A stretch of DNA of 49,237 bases from Candidatus Galloscillospira excrementipullorum (GTDB taxonomy: Bacteria > Bacillota > Clostridia > Oscillospirales > Feifaniaceae), in NCBI GenBank assembly GCA_018714125.1, contig DVNV01000019.1, forward strand, positions 1 to 49,237, in the 5' to 3' direction. Positions 1 through 6,854 of the stretch are shown one piece after another (position 1 is the stretch's first letter; each line of letters starts with the position of its first letter). The notes beneath the pieces are model-generated. The model saw only the letters and a list, made by a program, of their open reading frames with translations. It had not been told where the DNA came from and searched no databases. The translations under genes were made by a program, and so were the position numbers.

Positions 1-28
1 GCACCACATCCCCCCGATGTCCAGACGG

Positions 29-59
29 GGGCTGCCCTGCGGGCAGCCTGTGTTTTTTT
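29..59 (+). terminator. Rho-independent terminator at the window start
   Basis: An 8-bp perfect stem (GGCTGCCC, loop TGC, GGGCAGCC) is followed by TG and a T-rich tract. It should end a plus-strand transcript coming from a gene left of the window. Confidence 0.75.
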
Positions 60-177
60 GAAGGACACCTCTGTTTGCTCGCCGGGAAAGAGCCCTCTTG
101 GACAAGGCTCTGTCCATACCAGAAGCGGTCCGCCCGGCTTTTTCCCCTCTCTTTGCTGCCCCGCGCCAAGATAGGTC

Positions 178-207
178 TTGACCTTGCCCTGCCTTTTGTG
201 GTAGAAT
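178..207 (+). promoter_or_regulatory. Sigma-A promoter ahead of tRNA-Thr
   Basis: TTGACC at 178-183 and TAGAAT at 202-207 are separated by 18 bases, with an extended TGG just before the -10. The tRNA starts about 165 bases further on. The leader between 215 and 377 holds no convincing gene; the only structure I see is a short hairpin around 239-267. Confidence 0.55.
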
Positions 208-377
208 ACGAGCGGTCTCTGATAATTTTCCCCCTTTTGAGCTGACCCTTTTCCCCGGGAAAAGCTCCTAGGGCCTTTGGACGGGGCGGCGTCAACTGTC
301 CTGGGCGGCAGGGGGGCTGCTGCAACGCCTTGACCCATCAAACCCATGCGGCAGAAAACAAAAACTGAAAAGGCCAT

Positions 378-453
378 GCTGGAATAGCTCAGTCGGTAGA
401 GCAGCTGATTCGTAATCAGCAGGTCGCGTGTTCAAGTCACGTTTCCAGCTCCA
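378..453 (+). tRNA. tRNA-Thr, anticodon CGT
   Basis: A full cloverleaf is readable: acceptor stem GCTGGAA pairing with TTCCAGC, D stem GCTC/GAGC, anticodon stem GCTGA/TCAGC around loop TTCGTAA (anticodon CGT at 411-413, reading ACG), T stem GCGTG/CACGT with one G-U pair and loop TTCAAGT. The discriminator T and the CCA end are encoded (450-453). A terminator follows directly, so this is a single-tRNA transcript. A 68-codon open frame on the opposite strand is only a shadow of the tRNA. Confidence 0.96.
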
Positions 454-491
454 AAAAGACCGTTTACCACTTTGGTAAACGGTCTTTTTGT
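454..491 (+). terminator. Terminator after tRNA-Thr
   Basis: A long hairpin begins right after the CCA: AAAAGACCGTTTACC pairs with GGTAAACGGTCTTTT, followed by T residues. The flanking A and T runs make it usable from both sides. Confidence 0.85.
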
Positions 492-624
492 TGCCCACCT
501 GTTGCCCATTTGGTCAACATGGTCAACAGGATATTTTGAAGATACAGTTTCAAAAACTGGGCCTTGGCTCTTTCCTTTGGAAGAGTTATGATGTCCCCAC
601 CAAAAGAATATAGGTGGTGAGGAT

Positions 625-744
625 ATGGGTATCTTAGAGGACTTTTATATGGGTGAGGTCAAGCCCTGGAAGGACTTTGGCTTTTCAGATGATCCAGTCT
701 ATCGTATGTACGCCAAAAAGATTGAGCAGTTGGAACATCCCTGA
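625..744 (+). CDS. Small protein, N-terminal half of a split DUF6809-like gene
   Basis: This 39-codon frame starts MGILEDFYMGEVKPW and follows a GGTGAGGAT ribosome binding site. The opening I-L-E-D-x-Y-x-G pattern resembles the start of the roughly 90-100 residue DUF6809-type proteins common in Clostridia, as I remember that family. It stops at a TGATG junction where the next frame begins at 744. The two pieces together have about the expected length and order, so one ancestral gene may have been split by a single-base frameshift near the CCC run at 739-741. Translational coupling of two real small proteins is the alternative. The base composition is more AT-rich than most of the window. Confidence 0.45.
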   Translation: MGILEDFYMGEVKPWKDFGFSDDPVYRMYAKKIEQLEHP

Positions 745-890
745 TGGCGGGTAGGTCTAAGAAAGAACAAAAGGTGTGTCAGGAGTTAAAGCATTTGAGG
801 ACAGTCCAGAGTAATATGGAGTTGGAGCATATGTTCCTTTACGCCTTTCGTATGGGTGCTGCTTTTGCTCTTGACCTTTTAGTGGAATAA
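744..890 (+). CDS. Small protein, C-terminal half of a split DUF6809-like gene
   Basis: This 48-residue frame shares the A of the preceding TGA stop (TGATG). It ends in FLYAFRMGAAFALDLLVE, which resembles the F-x-x-G-F-x-L-G-x-x-M hydrophobic end of DUF6809-type proteins. Its frame is open upstream back to about 726, so a one-base slip would join it to the 625-744 frame. A terminator follows within 10 bases, so the pair is a self-contained transcript. Whether it is translated on its own is unknown; a decayed pseudogene is equally likely. Confidence 0.4.
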   Translation: MAGRSKKEQKVCQELKHLRTVQSNMELEHMFLYAFRMGAAFALDLLVE

Positions 891-896
891 TTGGAA

Positions 897-930
897 ACAC
901 GGGTTGCCGACACCGGCAACCCGTGTTATA
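897..930. terminator. Bidirectional terminator between the split small gene and the XRE regulator
   Basis: A perfect 13-bp stem, ACACGGGTTGCCG with CGGCAACCCGTGT around loop ACAC, is followed by TATATTTA. It lies between two convergent transcripts and probably serves both. Confidence 0.7.
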
Positions 931-954
931 TTTAGCATAGTGAAGTTTTAAGGT

Positions 955-1197
955 TCAGTCAAACTCCAGCAGCTTTGAAGGTGGTACTTGCAGCACCTCA
1001 GCGATAGAAAAGAGTGTAGCCAGGGAGATCCCCACGCTCAGGTTAGGGGCTTCAATCTGGCTGAGAAACCCCAGGGAAATCCCTGCTTTTTCCGCAAGCT
1101 GCTCCTGGGTCATTCCCCTTTGACGTCTCAAATATCCAATCTTCAAGCCAACGGCGATGAATTCGTCCCTGTATTTTGTAATGTTCTCATTTTTCAT
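955..1197 (-). CDS. XRE-family HTH transcriptional regulator (80 aa)
   Basis: The protein is a single helix-turn-helix domain of the Cro/C1 type. Residues 15-75 contain the hallmark order of a first helix, then MTQEQLAEKAGIS and the recognition helix LGFLSQIE, with a third segment ISLATLFSIAEVL. There is no extra sensor domain, so it probably acts as a dimeric DNA-binding repressor. I chose the ATG at 1197 because a GGAGGA site lies about 9 bases upstream; a longer in-frame start at 1260 has none. It is divergent from the SLH gene at 1328, and an imperfect palindrome in the shared promoter region is a likely operator. This architecture is typical of small mobile elements. Confidence 0.85.
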   Translation of the reverse strand: MKNENITKYRDEFIAVGLKIGYLRRQRGMTQEQLAEKAGISLGFLSQIEAPNLSVGISLATLFSIAEVLQVPPSKLLEFD

Positions 1198-1214
1198 AGC
1201 ACAAGTCCTCCAAG

Positions 1215-1257
1215 AATATTTTAGGGGCTTGAGCCTGAAATATTTATATGGTACAAT
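1215..1257 (+). promoter_or_regulatory. Promoter of the SLH gene with an overlapping palindrome
   Basis: TTGAGC (1229-1234) and TACAAT (1252-1257) are 17 bases apart, with an extended TGG before the -10. An inverted repeat at 1215-1244 (arms AATATTT/AAATATT and GGCT/AGCC) covers the -35. This is a plausible operator for the adjacent XRE regulator; the binding is inference. Confidence 0.6.
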
Positions 1258-1327
1258 CAAGATAAACTAAGTAGAAGTTAGTAAATCATAAGTGGAGAAA
1301 TAGAAAAACTAAAAGAGAGGTAGTTTT

Positions 1328-2455
1328 ATGAGGTTCAACAAACAGAAAATGCTATCTGGTGTGCTGGCGACAGGGCTTGCCCTGTCCTGTATGGCAGGTT
1401 CTGCTTTTGCAGCAGATCCTTCCCTGAACGATGCAATCAAGGATGCCCAAACCCAAGTGGAAGCAGGTCTGGCTTTCTCAGACGTAAAGCAAGGAGACTG
1501 GTATTATGATGCCGTCATGGATATGACCGAGATGGGTCTGTTTGCCGGTACAGGAGACGGGAAATTTTCTCCGAACAATACTATGACTTGTGGTGAGTTT
1601 TTAACCGTTGTTGTACGTTATTTGTATCCTGACGAGCTGAGCGCAATGGGTGCAGTGCCCTCAGGAGCCCATTGGGCTGACAATGCAAGGCTTGTTGCTC
1701 TTGATAAGGATATCATCAGCAACAACGAGATGCCTGAGGGCAGCATGAGCAAAGAGATCACCCGCCAGGAGATGGCCATGCTTCTGGTCCGAGCATCTGA
1801 CGCCAACGGGGAGAGAAAGCCCCAGCAGATTCACAAAAGCAAGATAGAGGATTTTGATACCATTGGAACCTATTATCGCAACTATGTGGTCGACGCAATC
1901 AGCCGCGGCCTGATTGCAGGGACGGCCACAAATGAGGAAAATCATTCGCTCACCTTTACGCCCAGGGGTGTTTTGACCCGGGGTCAGGCTGCAACCGTGC
2001 TGTACCGGTTGATCACGCCGGAGAACCGAGGGACTGTGGATTATACGATGCCCATATATTCCACTGAAATCCGTGATCCCCAAACCTGGGTAGAAGGGGA
2101 AAATCATGAGAAACCCAAGGCCGGCGATACCGTGATCAAGGCAGATGGCACAAAGGTGGTCTTGAAGGTAAGCAATGGCATTCTTGGTTTTGGTCAGGGT
2201 GTAGATATTATCACAGGTGTTGTAGGTGCAAATGGAAATGTATATAGAGAGGGTATAGCGTCTTGGTATGACCAAACTCCATTTGTAAAGTGTCCAATTA
2301 CAGGTGAAATGTATTCTCGGACACAGTGGTTTGAAATTAGGCGTATATCTTGGCCAACAGGTTTAGTTGGTGAATATGATGGTGAAGTTTATAACACTTA
2401 TTTTAAGTGGAGTGAACAAGAGCAATATTGGAATTGGATAGGTCCAAATTATTGA
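1328..2455 (+). CDS. Secreted SLH-domain surface protein (375 aa)
   Basis: The first 29 residues form a Sec signal peptide: a basic start, a hydrophobic core and a cleavage site after GSAFA. Three S-layer homology modules follow, at about residues 53-100 (FSDVKQGDWYYDAV), 110-155 and 175-235 (ending LTRGQAATVLYRLI), so the protein should bind pyruvylated secondary cell-wall polymer. The C-terminal 110 residues (GDTVIKADGTKVVLKVSNG, then an aromatic-rich tail) match no family I can name. From about 2190 the DNA becomes clearly AT-rich, which suggests a recombinant or recently acquired tail. A GAGAGG site precedes the ATG. The gene is divergent from the XRE regulator and may be controlled by it. 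Confidence 0.85.
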   Translation: MRFNKQKMLSGVLATGLALSCMAGSAFAADPSLNDAIKDAQTQVEAGLAFSDVKQGDWYYDAVMDMTEMGLFAGTGDGKFSPNNTMTCGEFLTVVVRYLYPDELSAMGAVPSGAHWADNARLVALDKDIISNNEMPEGSMSKEITRQEMAMLLVRASDANGERKPQQIHKSKIEDFDTIGTYYRNYVVDAISRGLIAGTATNEENHSLTFTPRGVLTRGQAATVLYRLITPENRGTVDYTMPIYSTEIRDPQTWVEGENHEKPKAGDTVIKADGTKVVLKVSNGILGFGQGVDIITGVVGANGNVYREGIASWYDQTPFVKCPITGEMYSRTQWFEIRRISWPTGLVGEYDGEVYNTYFKWSEQEQYWNWIGPNY

Positions 2456-2724
2456 TTATAATTGAGTAGTATAGAGCAACTGTTGACACCAGTGCAGTTT
2501 GGGCCGGCATCCAGTAATCAGATTTATAAAGGGGTGCTCAGAGAGCTGACTCTGTTGCGGGAGGTGTGTGCCCTTTACCGGCACACACCTCCAAAAATCT
2601 CCCGGTTTCGCCGGGGGAGCCTCCTGCAGATCACCACCCCGGATACGGTGCCGCGCCTCAGGAGATGCCTTGGGCAAACAACGCAAGCAAGCAGCCCCTG
2701 CGCTCAAAACCACGCCAAAACGAC
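2456..2724. other. Intergenic stretch with a perfect 13-bp stem-loop
   Basis: I see no credible gene here. The open frames that cross it are rich in R and P and lack ribosome binding sites. The one clear structure is a perfect stem, GGAGGTGTGTGCC at 2570-2582 with GGCACACACCTCC at 2590-2602, around a 7-base loop. No T run follows on either strand, so it is not a standard terminator. Confidence 0.5.
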
Positions 2725-2765
2725 AAAAAAAAGGGGGGTGCGCCCCGTGTTTAGGGCACCCTCCC
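2725..2765 (-). terminator. Terminator of the GNAT gene
   Basis: Read on the minus strand, a 9-bp stem built around GGGTGC/GCACCC is followed by eight T residues (the A run at 2725-2732). It lies about 125 bases after the acetyltransferase stop. Confidence 0.6.
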
Positions 2766-2769
2766 CTTT

Positions 2770-2824
2770 GCCCGGCAAAGGAAAGAGCGGCAATCCCGCA
2801 CCGCCCCTTTGCCGGGCTTTTTTA
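2770..2824 (+). terminator. Plus-strand terminator
   Basis: GCCCGGCAAAGG at 2770-2781 pairs with CCTTTGCCGGGC at 2806-2817 and is followed by six T residues. It would end read-through from the SLH gene side before the convergent acetyltransferase gene. Confidence 0.65.
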
Positions 2825-2889
2825 CCCTTTTTCTCTGCACACCCGTCATTTGCCTTTTGGGGTGCACAGACTCTCCCGGCACGCAGCCG

Positions 2890-3333
2890 TCACAGGGGCC
2901 TTTGCAGGTACACCATATCCGCCAGCCGGACACCGCCTTCAAAAATGGGGTGGTCATAGTGCTCCACAAAAAAGTTCTTGACCAGGTGGTGCCTGCAAAA
3001 CCCGCAGGCCTCGTAAAAGGGGAGGGTCGCGGGGCTGTCCCCGGTGCCCACCTGCAGCACCGAATACCGGCCGGAATAGGTGCTCACAATAAAGTCAATC
3101 AGCGCGCGCCCATATCCTCTGCCCCAAAACGCGGGGTCTACGGCAATGTTTTTCAGCTCCAAAACGCCGTTTCCCTCGTCGGTCACGACGCACTCGGCCT
3201 TGACGCCTCCGTCCTCGAGCACATACATCGTGCCGCGCTCCAGATAGCGGTCAATCATGTTTTCCTGCTCGTCGGCCAGCAGCAGCAGGGAGAGGTACCT
3301 CTTTTTGTCGTCCTTTACCTGTTCAATGCGCAT
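2890..3333 (-). CDS. GNAT-family N-acetyltransferase (147 aa)
   Basis: The protein has the length of a single GNAT domain, which moves an acetyl group from acetyl-CoA to an amine. Motif A is clear at about residues 62-82: NIAVDPAFWGRGYGRALIDF, with the R-G-x-G-R pyrophosphate loop. The region around LPFYEACGF is the usual C-terminal motif B with its conserved Tyr. The substrate cannot be told. A GGAGGA site stands 8 bases before the ATG, and the gene has its own promoter and terminator, so it is monocistronic. Confidence 0.88.
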   Translation of the reverse strand: MRIEQVKDDKKRYLSLLLLADEQENMIDRYLERGTMYVLEDGGVKAECVVTDEGNGVLELKNIAVDPAFWGRGYGRALIDFIVSTYSGRYSVLQVGTGDSPATLPFYEACGFCRHHLVKNFFVEHYDHPIFEGGVRLADMVYLQRPL

Positions 3334-3458
3334 GGTCTGTCCTCCGTTTTGTCAAAAGCCGCCTGATGCGGCGGCGCTTGGCGCTCTCTGCAAAGCGGGG
3401 GGCCCTGTGCCGTCAAGGGAAAGTGGCGGCAGCTCATAGCCGTCAGGCGCCCGGTCTC

Positions 3459-3487
3459 ATCATACCATATCCAAAAAGGGGCGTCAA
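3459..3487 (-). promoter_or_regulatory. Promoter of the GNAT gene
   Basis: On the minus strand, TTGACG (3482-3487) and TATGAT (3459-3464) are 17 bases apart with an extended TGG. The -35 overlaps a GC-rich imperfect hairpin at 3471-3505. Confidence 0.65.
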
Positions 3488-3553
3488 GCGCCGCCCCCTT
3501 TTGGAAAAATCCCCGCCATTTCGGCATCTGGGCAGGCGTTTTGCGGCTCGTTG

Positions 3554-3562
3554 TGCTATAAT
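3554..3562 (+). promoter_or_regulatory. Extended -10 promoter of the NTF2-like gene
   Basis: TGC TATAAT at 3554-3562 is a full extended -10 element. I see no good -35 at the normal distance, which is common for extended -10 promoters. The gene starts 64 bases downstream. Confidence 0.55.
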
Positions 3563-3625
3563 GAAGTTGTGTCAATCAACCCACAGGCGGGTTTTGGATT
3601 CCATCCGCAAGAGGAGAATGCAGCC

Positions 3626-4060
3626 ATGAAACAGACACGGGAAACATACAGGGAGGCCAAAATCCGCCAATGGTTTTGCATGTGGCTGGACAAGCAGGAC
3701 ACCGGTATCTGCGAGCTCTTTTCCCCCGACGCCCTCTATATCGAAAGCTGGGGGCCGCAATACCGTGGCAACCGGAAAATCAAGCTGTGGTTTGACGAGT
3801 GGAATACCCGGGGCACCGTGCAGCGCTGGGACATCCTGCAATTCCTGCACGACGGGGAGCATACCGTTGTGCAGTGGTCTTTTCAATGCGTATTTTCCGA
3901 CAAAACCGTGCAGAGCTTTGAGGGGCTCTCCCTCGTCCGGTGGGACGGCGACGGGAAAATCAGCTTTTTACAGGAATTTGGATGCAGCCTGGGCCGTTAC
4001 GACCCCTATGCCAAGGGAGGCGCCCCCGTGTTTCAGGAGCGCCCCTGCGCGTGGCTTTGA
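3626..4060 (+). CDS. NTF2-like (SnoaL-type) fold protein, 144 aa
   Basis: This small single-domain protein has the pattern of the NTF2/SnoaL-like superfamily: an N-terminal helical segment (YREAKIRQWFCMWLDKQD), the phrase ICELFSPDALYIESWGP, and then strands such as TVVQWSFQCVF and GLSLVRWDGDGKISFLQEF. Members act as small enzymes or ligand-binding proteins, and the ligand cannot be predicted here. The ATG at 3626 is preferred because GAGGAG lies 9 bases upstream; a longer frame from 3551 would overlap the promoter. It is followed closely by the promoter of the UvrA-like gene, so it is probably monocistronic. Confidence 0.75.
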   Translation: MKQTRETYREAKIRQWFCMWLDKQDTGICELFSPDALYIESWGPQYRGNRKIKLWFDEWNTRGTVQRWDILQFLHDGEHTVVQWSFQCVFSDKTVQSFEGLSLVRWDGDGKISFLQEFGCSLGRYDPYAKGGAPVFQERPCAWL

Positions 4061-4108
4061 GCCGGGCCTTCGGCGCAACCGCCCGCACCTCCCCTACAGG
4101 AAAAGCCC

Positions 4109-4119
4109 GTGTGGTACAA
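4109..4119 (+). promoter_or_regulatory. Possible extended -10 of the UvrA-like gene
   Basis: TGG followed by TACAAT appears around 4110-4118, about 100 bases before the start codon. No strong -35 is visible. Confidence 0.35.
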
Positions 4120-4218
4120 TAAAGGGCGCCTCAAGGCATCCGGCGCACAAATTTTGACGTTTCCCCCGGCGGGCCCTTCGAGCCCCGATTGACAGCCATG
4201 GCGAAAGGCGGAAGGACA

Positions 4219-6720
4219 ATGCAAAAACAAGGTGGTGTCCCCAAGGACATTTTGGTTCGCGGGGCAAGGGTTCACAATCTCAAAAACATCGATGTGGATG
4301 TGCCGCTCAACAAAATCGTGGGCATTGCAGGCGTGTCCGGCTCGGGAAAATCCTCCCTTGCCCTTGGCGTGCTGTATGCCGAGGGCTCAAGGCGCTACCT
4401 CGAGGCGCTCTCGACCTACACCCGCAGGCGCATGACGCAGGAGTCGCGCGCCGACGTGGACGAGGTGCTGTATGTCCCGGCGTCGCTGGCGCTGCACCAG
4501 CGCCCCGGCGTGCCGGGCATCCGCAGCACCTTCGGCACCGGCACCGAGCTGCTCAACAACCTGCGGCTCATGTTTTCAAGGCTTGCCAGCCACCGCTGCC
4601 CGAACGGGCACTACCTGCCTCCCACGCTGGATGTGGCGGCAGGGCTTGAGCTGCACTGTCCCGAGTGCGGCGCCGCCTTTTACGCCCCCGGCGCCGAGGA
4701 GCTGGCCTTCAACAGCCAGGGCGCCTGCCGCACCTGCGGCGGCACCGGCATCGTGCGCACGGTGAATCTGGACTCGCTGGTGCCCGACCAGTCGCTGACC
4801 CTTGAGCAGGGCGCCGTGGCGCCATGGAATTCCCTCATGTGGTCGCTGATGGTCGACGTCTGCCGGGAGATGGGCGTGCGCACCGACGTGCCCTTTCGGG
4901 AGCTGAGCGACAGGGAAAAGGACATCGTCTACAACGGCCCCGCCGAGAAAAAGCACATCTTCTATCACTCCAAAAATTCCAATCAGGCCGGAGAGCTTGA
5001 TTTTACCTATTTCAACGCCGTCTATACGGTGCAAAATGCGCTGGCCAAGGTCAAGGACGAAAAGGGTATGAAGCGGGTGGAAAAATTCCTCAAAGAGGAG
5101 CTGTGTCCCGACTGCGGCGGCAGCCGCCTGTCTGCGGCAGCCCGCGCGCCCCTGCTTCGCGGCATCTCGCTGGACGAGGTCTGCCGCATGACGCTGTCCG
5201 AGCTCACGCCGTGGGTGGCGGGCGTGCCCGGCTCCCTGCCGCCCGAGATGCGCCCCATGGCAAAAAGCATCTGCCAGTCCTTCGAGGGGGCTGCGCGGCG
5301 TCTGTCGGACCTGGGCCTTGGCTACCTGTCGCTCGACCGGGCGTCCTCCACGCTGTCCACGGGGGAGCGGCAGCGCATGCAGCTGGCCCGCGCGGTCAGA
5401 AACCGCACCACCGGCGTGCTCTATGTGCTCGACGAGCCCTCCATCGGCCTGCACCCCTTCAACATCGCAGGACTGGTCGACGTCATGCACGACCTGGTCG
5501 CGGACGGCAACTCCGTGGTGCTGGTCGACCACGACCTGCAGGTGCTGTCGCAGGCCGACTGGCTCATTGAACTGGGCCCGCAGGCCGGGGCCGACGGCGG
5601 CCGCGTCATCGCACAGGGCAGCATTGACGAGGTCGGAAAAAACCCCGGCTCGCGCATTGGCCCCTTTCTGTGCGAGGCGTCTCCCAAACGGGTGCGCAGA
5701 CAGCTTTCCCGAGACGAGCTCTTTTCGGCCGGCTCCATCTCCCTATCCACCGACGCCATTCACACGGTCAGGCCCCTTGACGTCACCCTCCCGAAGGGCC
5801 GGCTGACGGTTGTGACCGGCGTGTCGGGCTCCGGCAAGACCACGCTGATTCTGGAAAGCCTGGTCCCGGCGCTGGAGGCGCTTGTTTCGGGCAAAAAACC
5901 GCCCGCCCACATCCGCAGCGTCAAAGCCGACGGCATTGGAAAGGTCAAGCTCATCGACGCCACCCCCATCGGCATCAACGTGCGCTCCACCGTGGCCACC
6001 TATGCCAACGTGCACGACGAGCTGCGCAAGGTCTATGCCAAAACGCCCGACGCCAAACGCCTGGGCTTCAGGGCCGGCGACTTCTCCTACAACACAGGCC
6101 GCCTGCGCTGCCCCACCTGCGACGGCACCGGCGTCATCAGTCTCGACGTGCAGTTCCTGCCCGACGTGGAAATCCCCTGCCCCGACTGCCGGGGCTCCCG
6201 CTACTCCAGGGAGGCCTCCCGCGTGGCCTATCACGGCAAAAAGAGCGGCGCCGACTGCACGCTGCCCGACCTCATGGCCATGGACGTCACCCGCGCGCTG
6301 GAGGCCTGCGCCGATTTGAAGGTGGTCAGCCAGCGCCTGCAGGTTCTGCAAAGCCTGGGGCTTGGCTACCTCACGCTGGGCGAGGCCACTCCCAGCCTGT
6401 CGGGCGGCGAAGCCCAGAGGCTCAAGCTGGCCAGCGAAATGGGGCGGGAGCAGGGGGACTGCGTCTTTGTCTTTGACGAGCCCACCATCGGCCTGCACCC
6501 TCTCGACGTGCGCACCCTGCTTGAGGTCTTCGAAACGCTCATCCGGTGCGGCGCCACCGTGGTGGTCATCGAGCACGACCTCGATGTCATCTCCAATGCG
6601 GACTACGTCATTGACATGGGCCCCGGCGGCGGCAAGGAGGGCGGCCGGATTGTGGCCGCCGGAACGCCGGCCGAAATCGCGCAAACTCCCCAAAGCGTCA
6701 CGGGAAAATTCCTGAAATAG
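4219..6720 (+). CDS. UvrA-family ATPase (UvrA paralogue, 833 aa)
   Basis: The protein has the double-ABC architecture of UvrA. The first Walker A is GVSGSGKSS near residue 37, followed by STGERQR and LDEPSIGLHP; the second is GVSGSGKTT near 532, with LSGGEAQRLKLA and FDEPTIGLHP. CxxC elements are visible (CRTCGG, CPDCGG, CPTCDG, CPDCRG), but the first zinc site reads CPNGH with CPEC instead of two clean CxxC pairs. At 833 residues it is about 100 shorter than housekeeping UvrA (around 940), as in the UvrA2 class linked to drug tolerance or unusual lesions. No uvrB or uvrC is near. I chose ATG 4219 for its GGAAGG site; 4189 is possible. The exact role is inference. Confidence 0.88.
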   Translation: MQKQGGVPKDILVRGARVHNLKNIDVDVPLNKIVGIAGVSGSGKSSLALGVLYAEGSRRYLEALSTYTRRRMTQESRADVDEVLYVPASLALHQRPGVPGIRSTFGTGTELLNNLRLMFSRLASHRCPNGHYLPPTLDVAAGLELHCPECGAAFYAPGAEELAFNSQGACRTCGGTGIVRTVNLDSLVPDQSLTLEQGAVAPWNSLMWSLMVDVCREMGVRTDVPFRELSDREKDIVYNGPAEKKHIFYHSKNSNQAGELDFTYFNAVYTVQNALAKVKDEKGMKRVEKFLKEELCPDCGGSRLSAAARAPLLRGISLDEVCRMTLSELTPWVAGVPGSLPPEMRPMAKSICQSFEGAARRLSDLGLGYLSLDRASSTLSTGERQRMQLARAVRNRTTGVLYVLDEPSIGLHPFNIAGLVDVMHDLVADGNSVVLVDHDLQVLSQADWLIELGPQAGADGGRVIAQGSIDEVGKNPGSRIGPFLCEASPKRVRRQLSRDELFSAGSISLSTDAIHTVRPLDVTLPKGRLTVVTGVSGSGKTTLILESLVPALEALVSGKKPPAHIRSVKADGIGKVKLIDATPIGINVRSTVATYANVHDELRKVYAKTPDAKRLGFRAGDFSYNTGRLRCPTCDGTGVISLDVQFLPDVEIPCPDCRGSRYSREASRVAYHGKKSGADCTLPDLMAMDVTRALEACADLKVVSQRLQVLQSLGLGYLTLGEATPSLSGGEAQRLKLASEMGREQGDCVFVFDEPTIGLHPLDVRTLLEVFETLIRCGATVVVIEHDLDVISNADYVIDMGPGGGKEGGRIVAAGTPAEIAQTPQSVTGKFLK

Positions 6721-6770
6721 CCCCGCAGCCCGTCACAAGGCAGCCCTGCCCGTGCCGCGCTTTGCTTTAG

Positions 6771-6812
6771 AAAAGGCGAAGGCCCTTTTAGGGCCTTCGC
6801 CTTTTTTCTTTT
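6771..6812. terminator. Bidirectional terminator between the UvrA-like gene and the ECF operon
   Basis: AAAAGGCGAAGGCCC pairs with GGGCCTTCGCCTTTT around TTTTA, with A and T runs on both flanks. It serves two convergent transcripts. Confidence 0.9.
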
Positions 6813-6854
6813 TCCCGGCGCTTCATGGGGCACAAGCACCTCTGCCGGCGTTTA

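Noticed and set aside
292-498. Frame on the minus strand over the tRNA
   Set aside because: Its translation is the known artefact of reading a tRNA antisense (RDLNTRPADYESAALPTELF).
500-560. C-terminal tail of an integrase on the minus strand
   Set aside because: A short run of sense codons is visible but no recombinase motif; too little to claim an integrase.
2462-2981. Several overlapping plus-strand frames after the SLH gene
   Set aside because: Basic, Pro-rich translations with no start signals, crossing two terminators.
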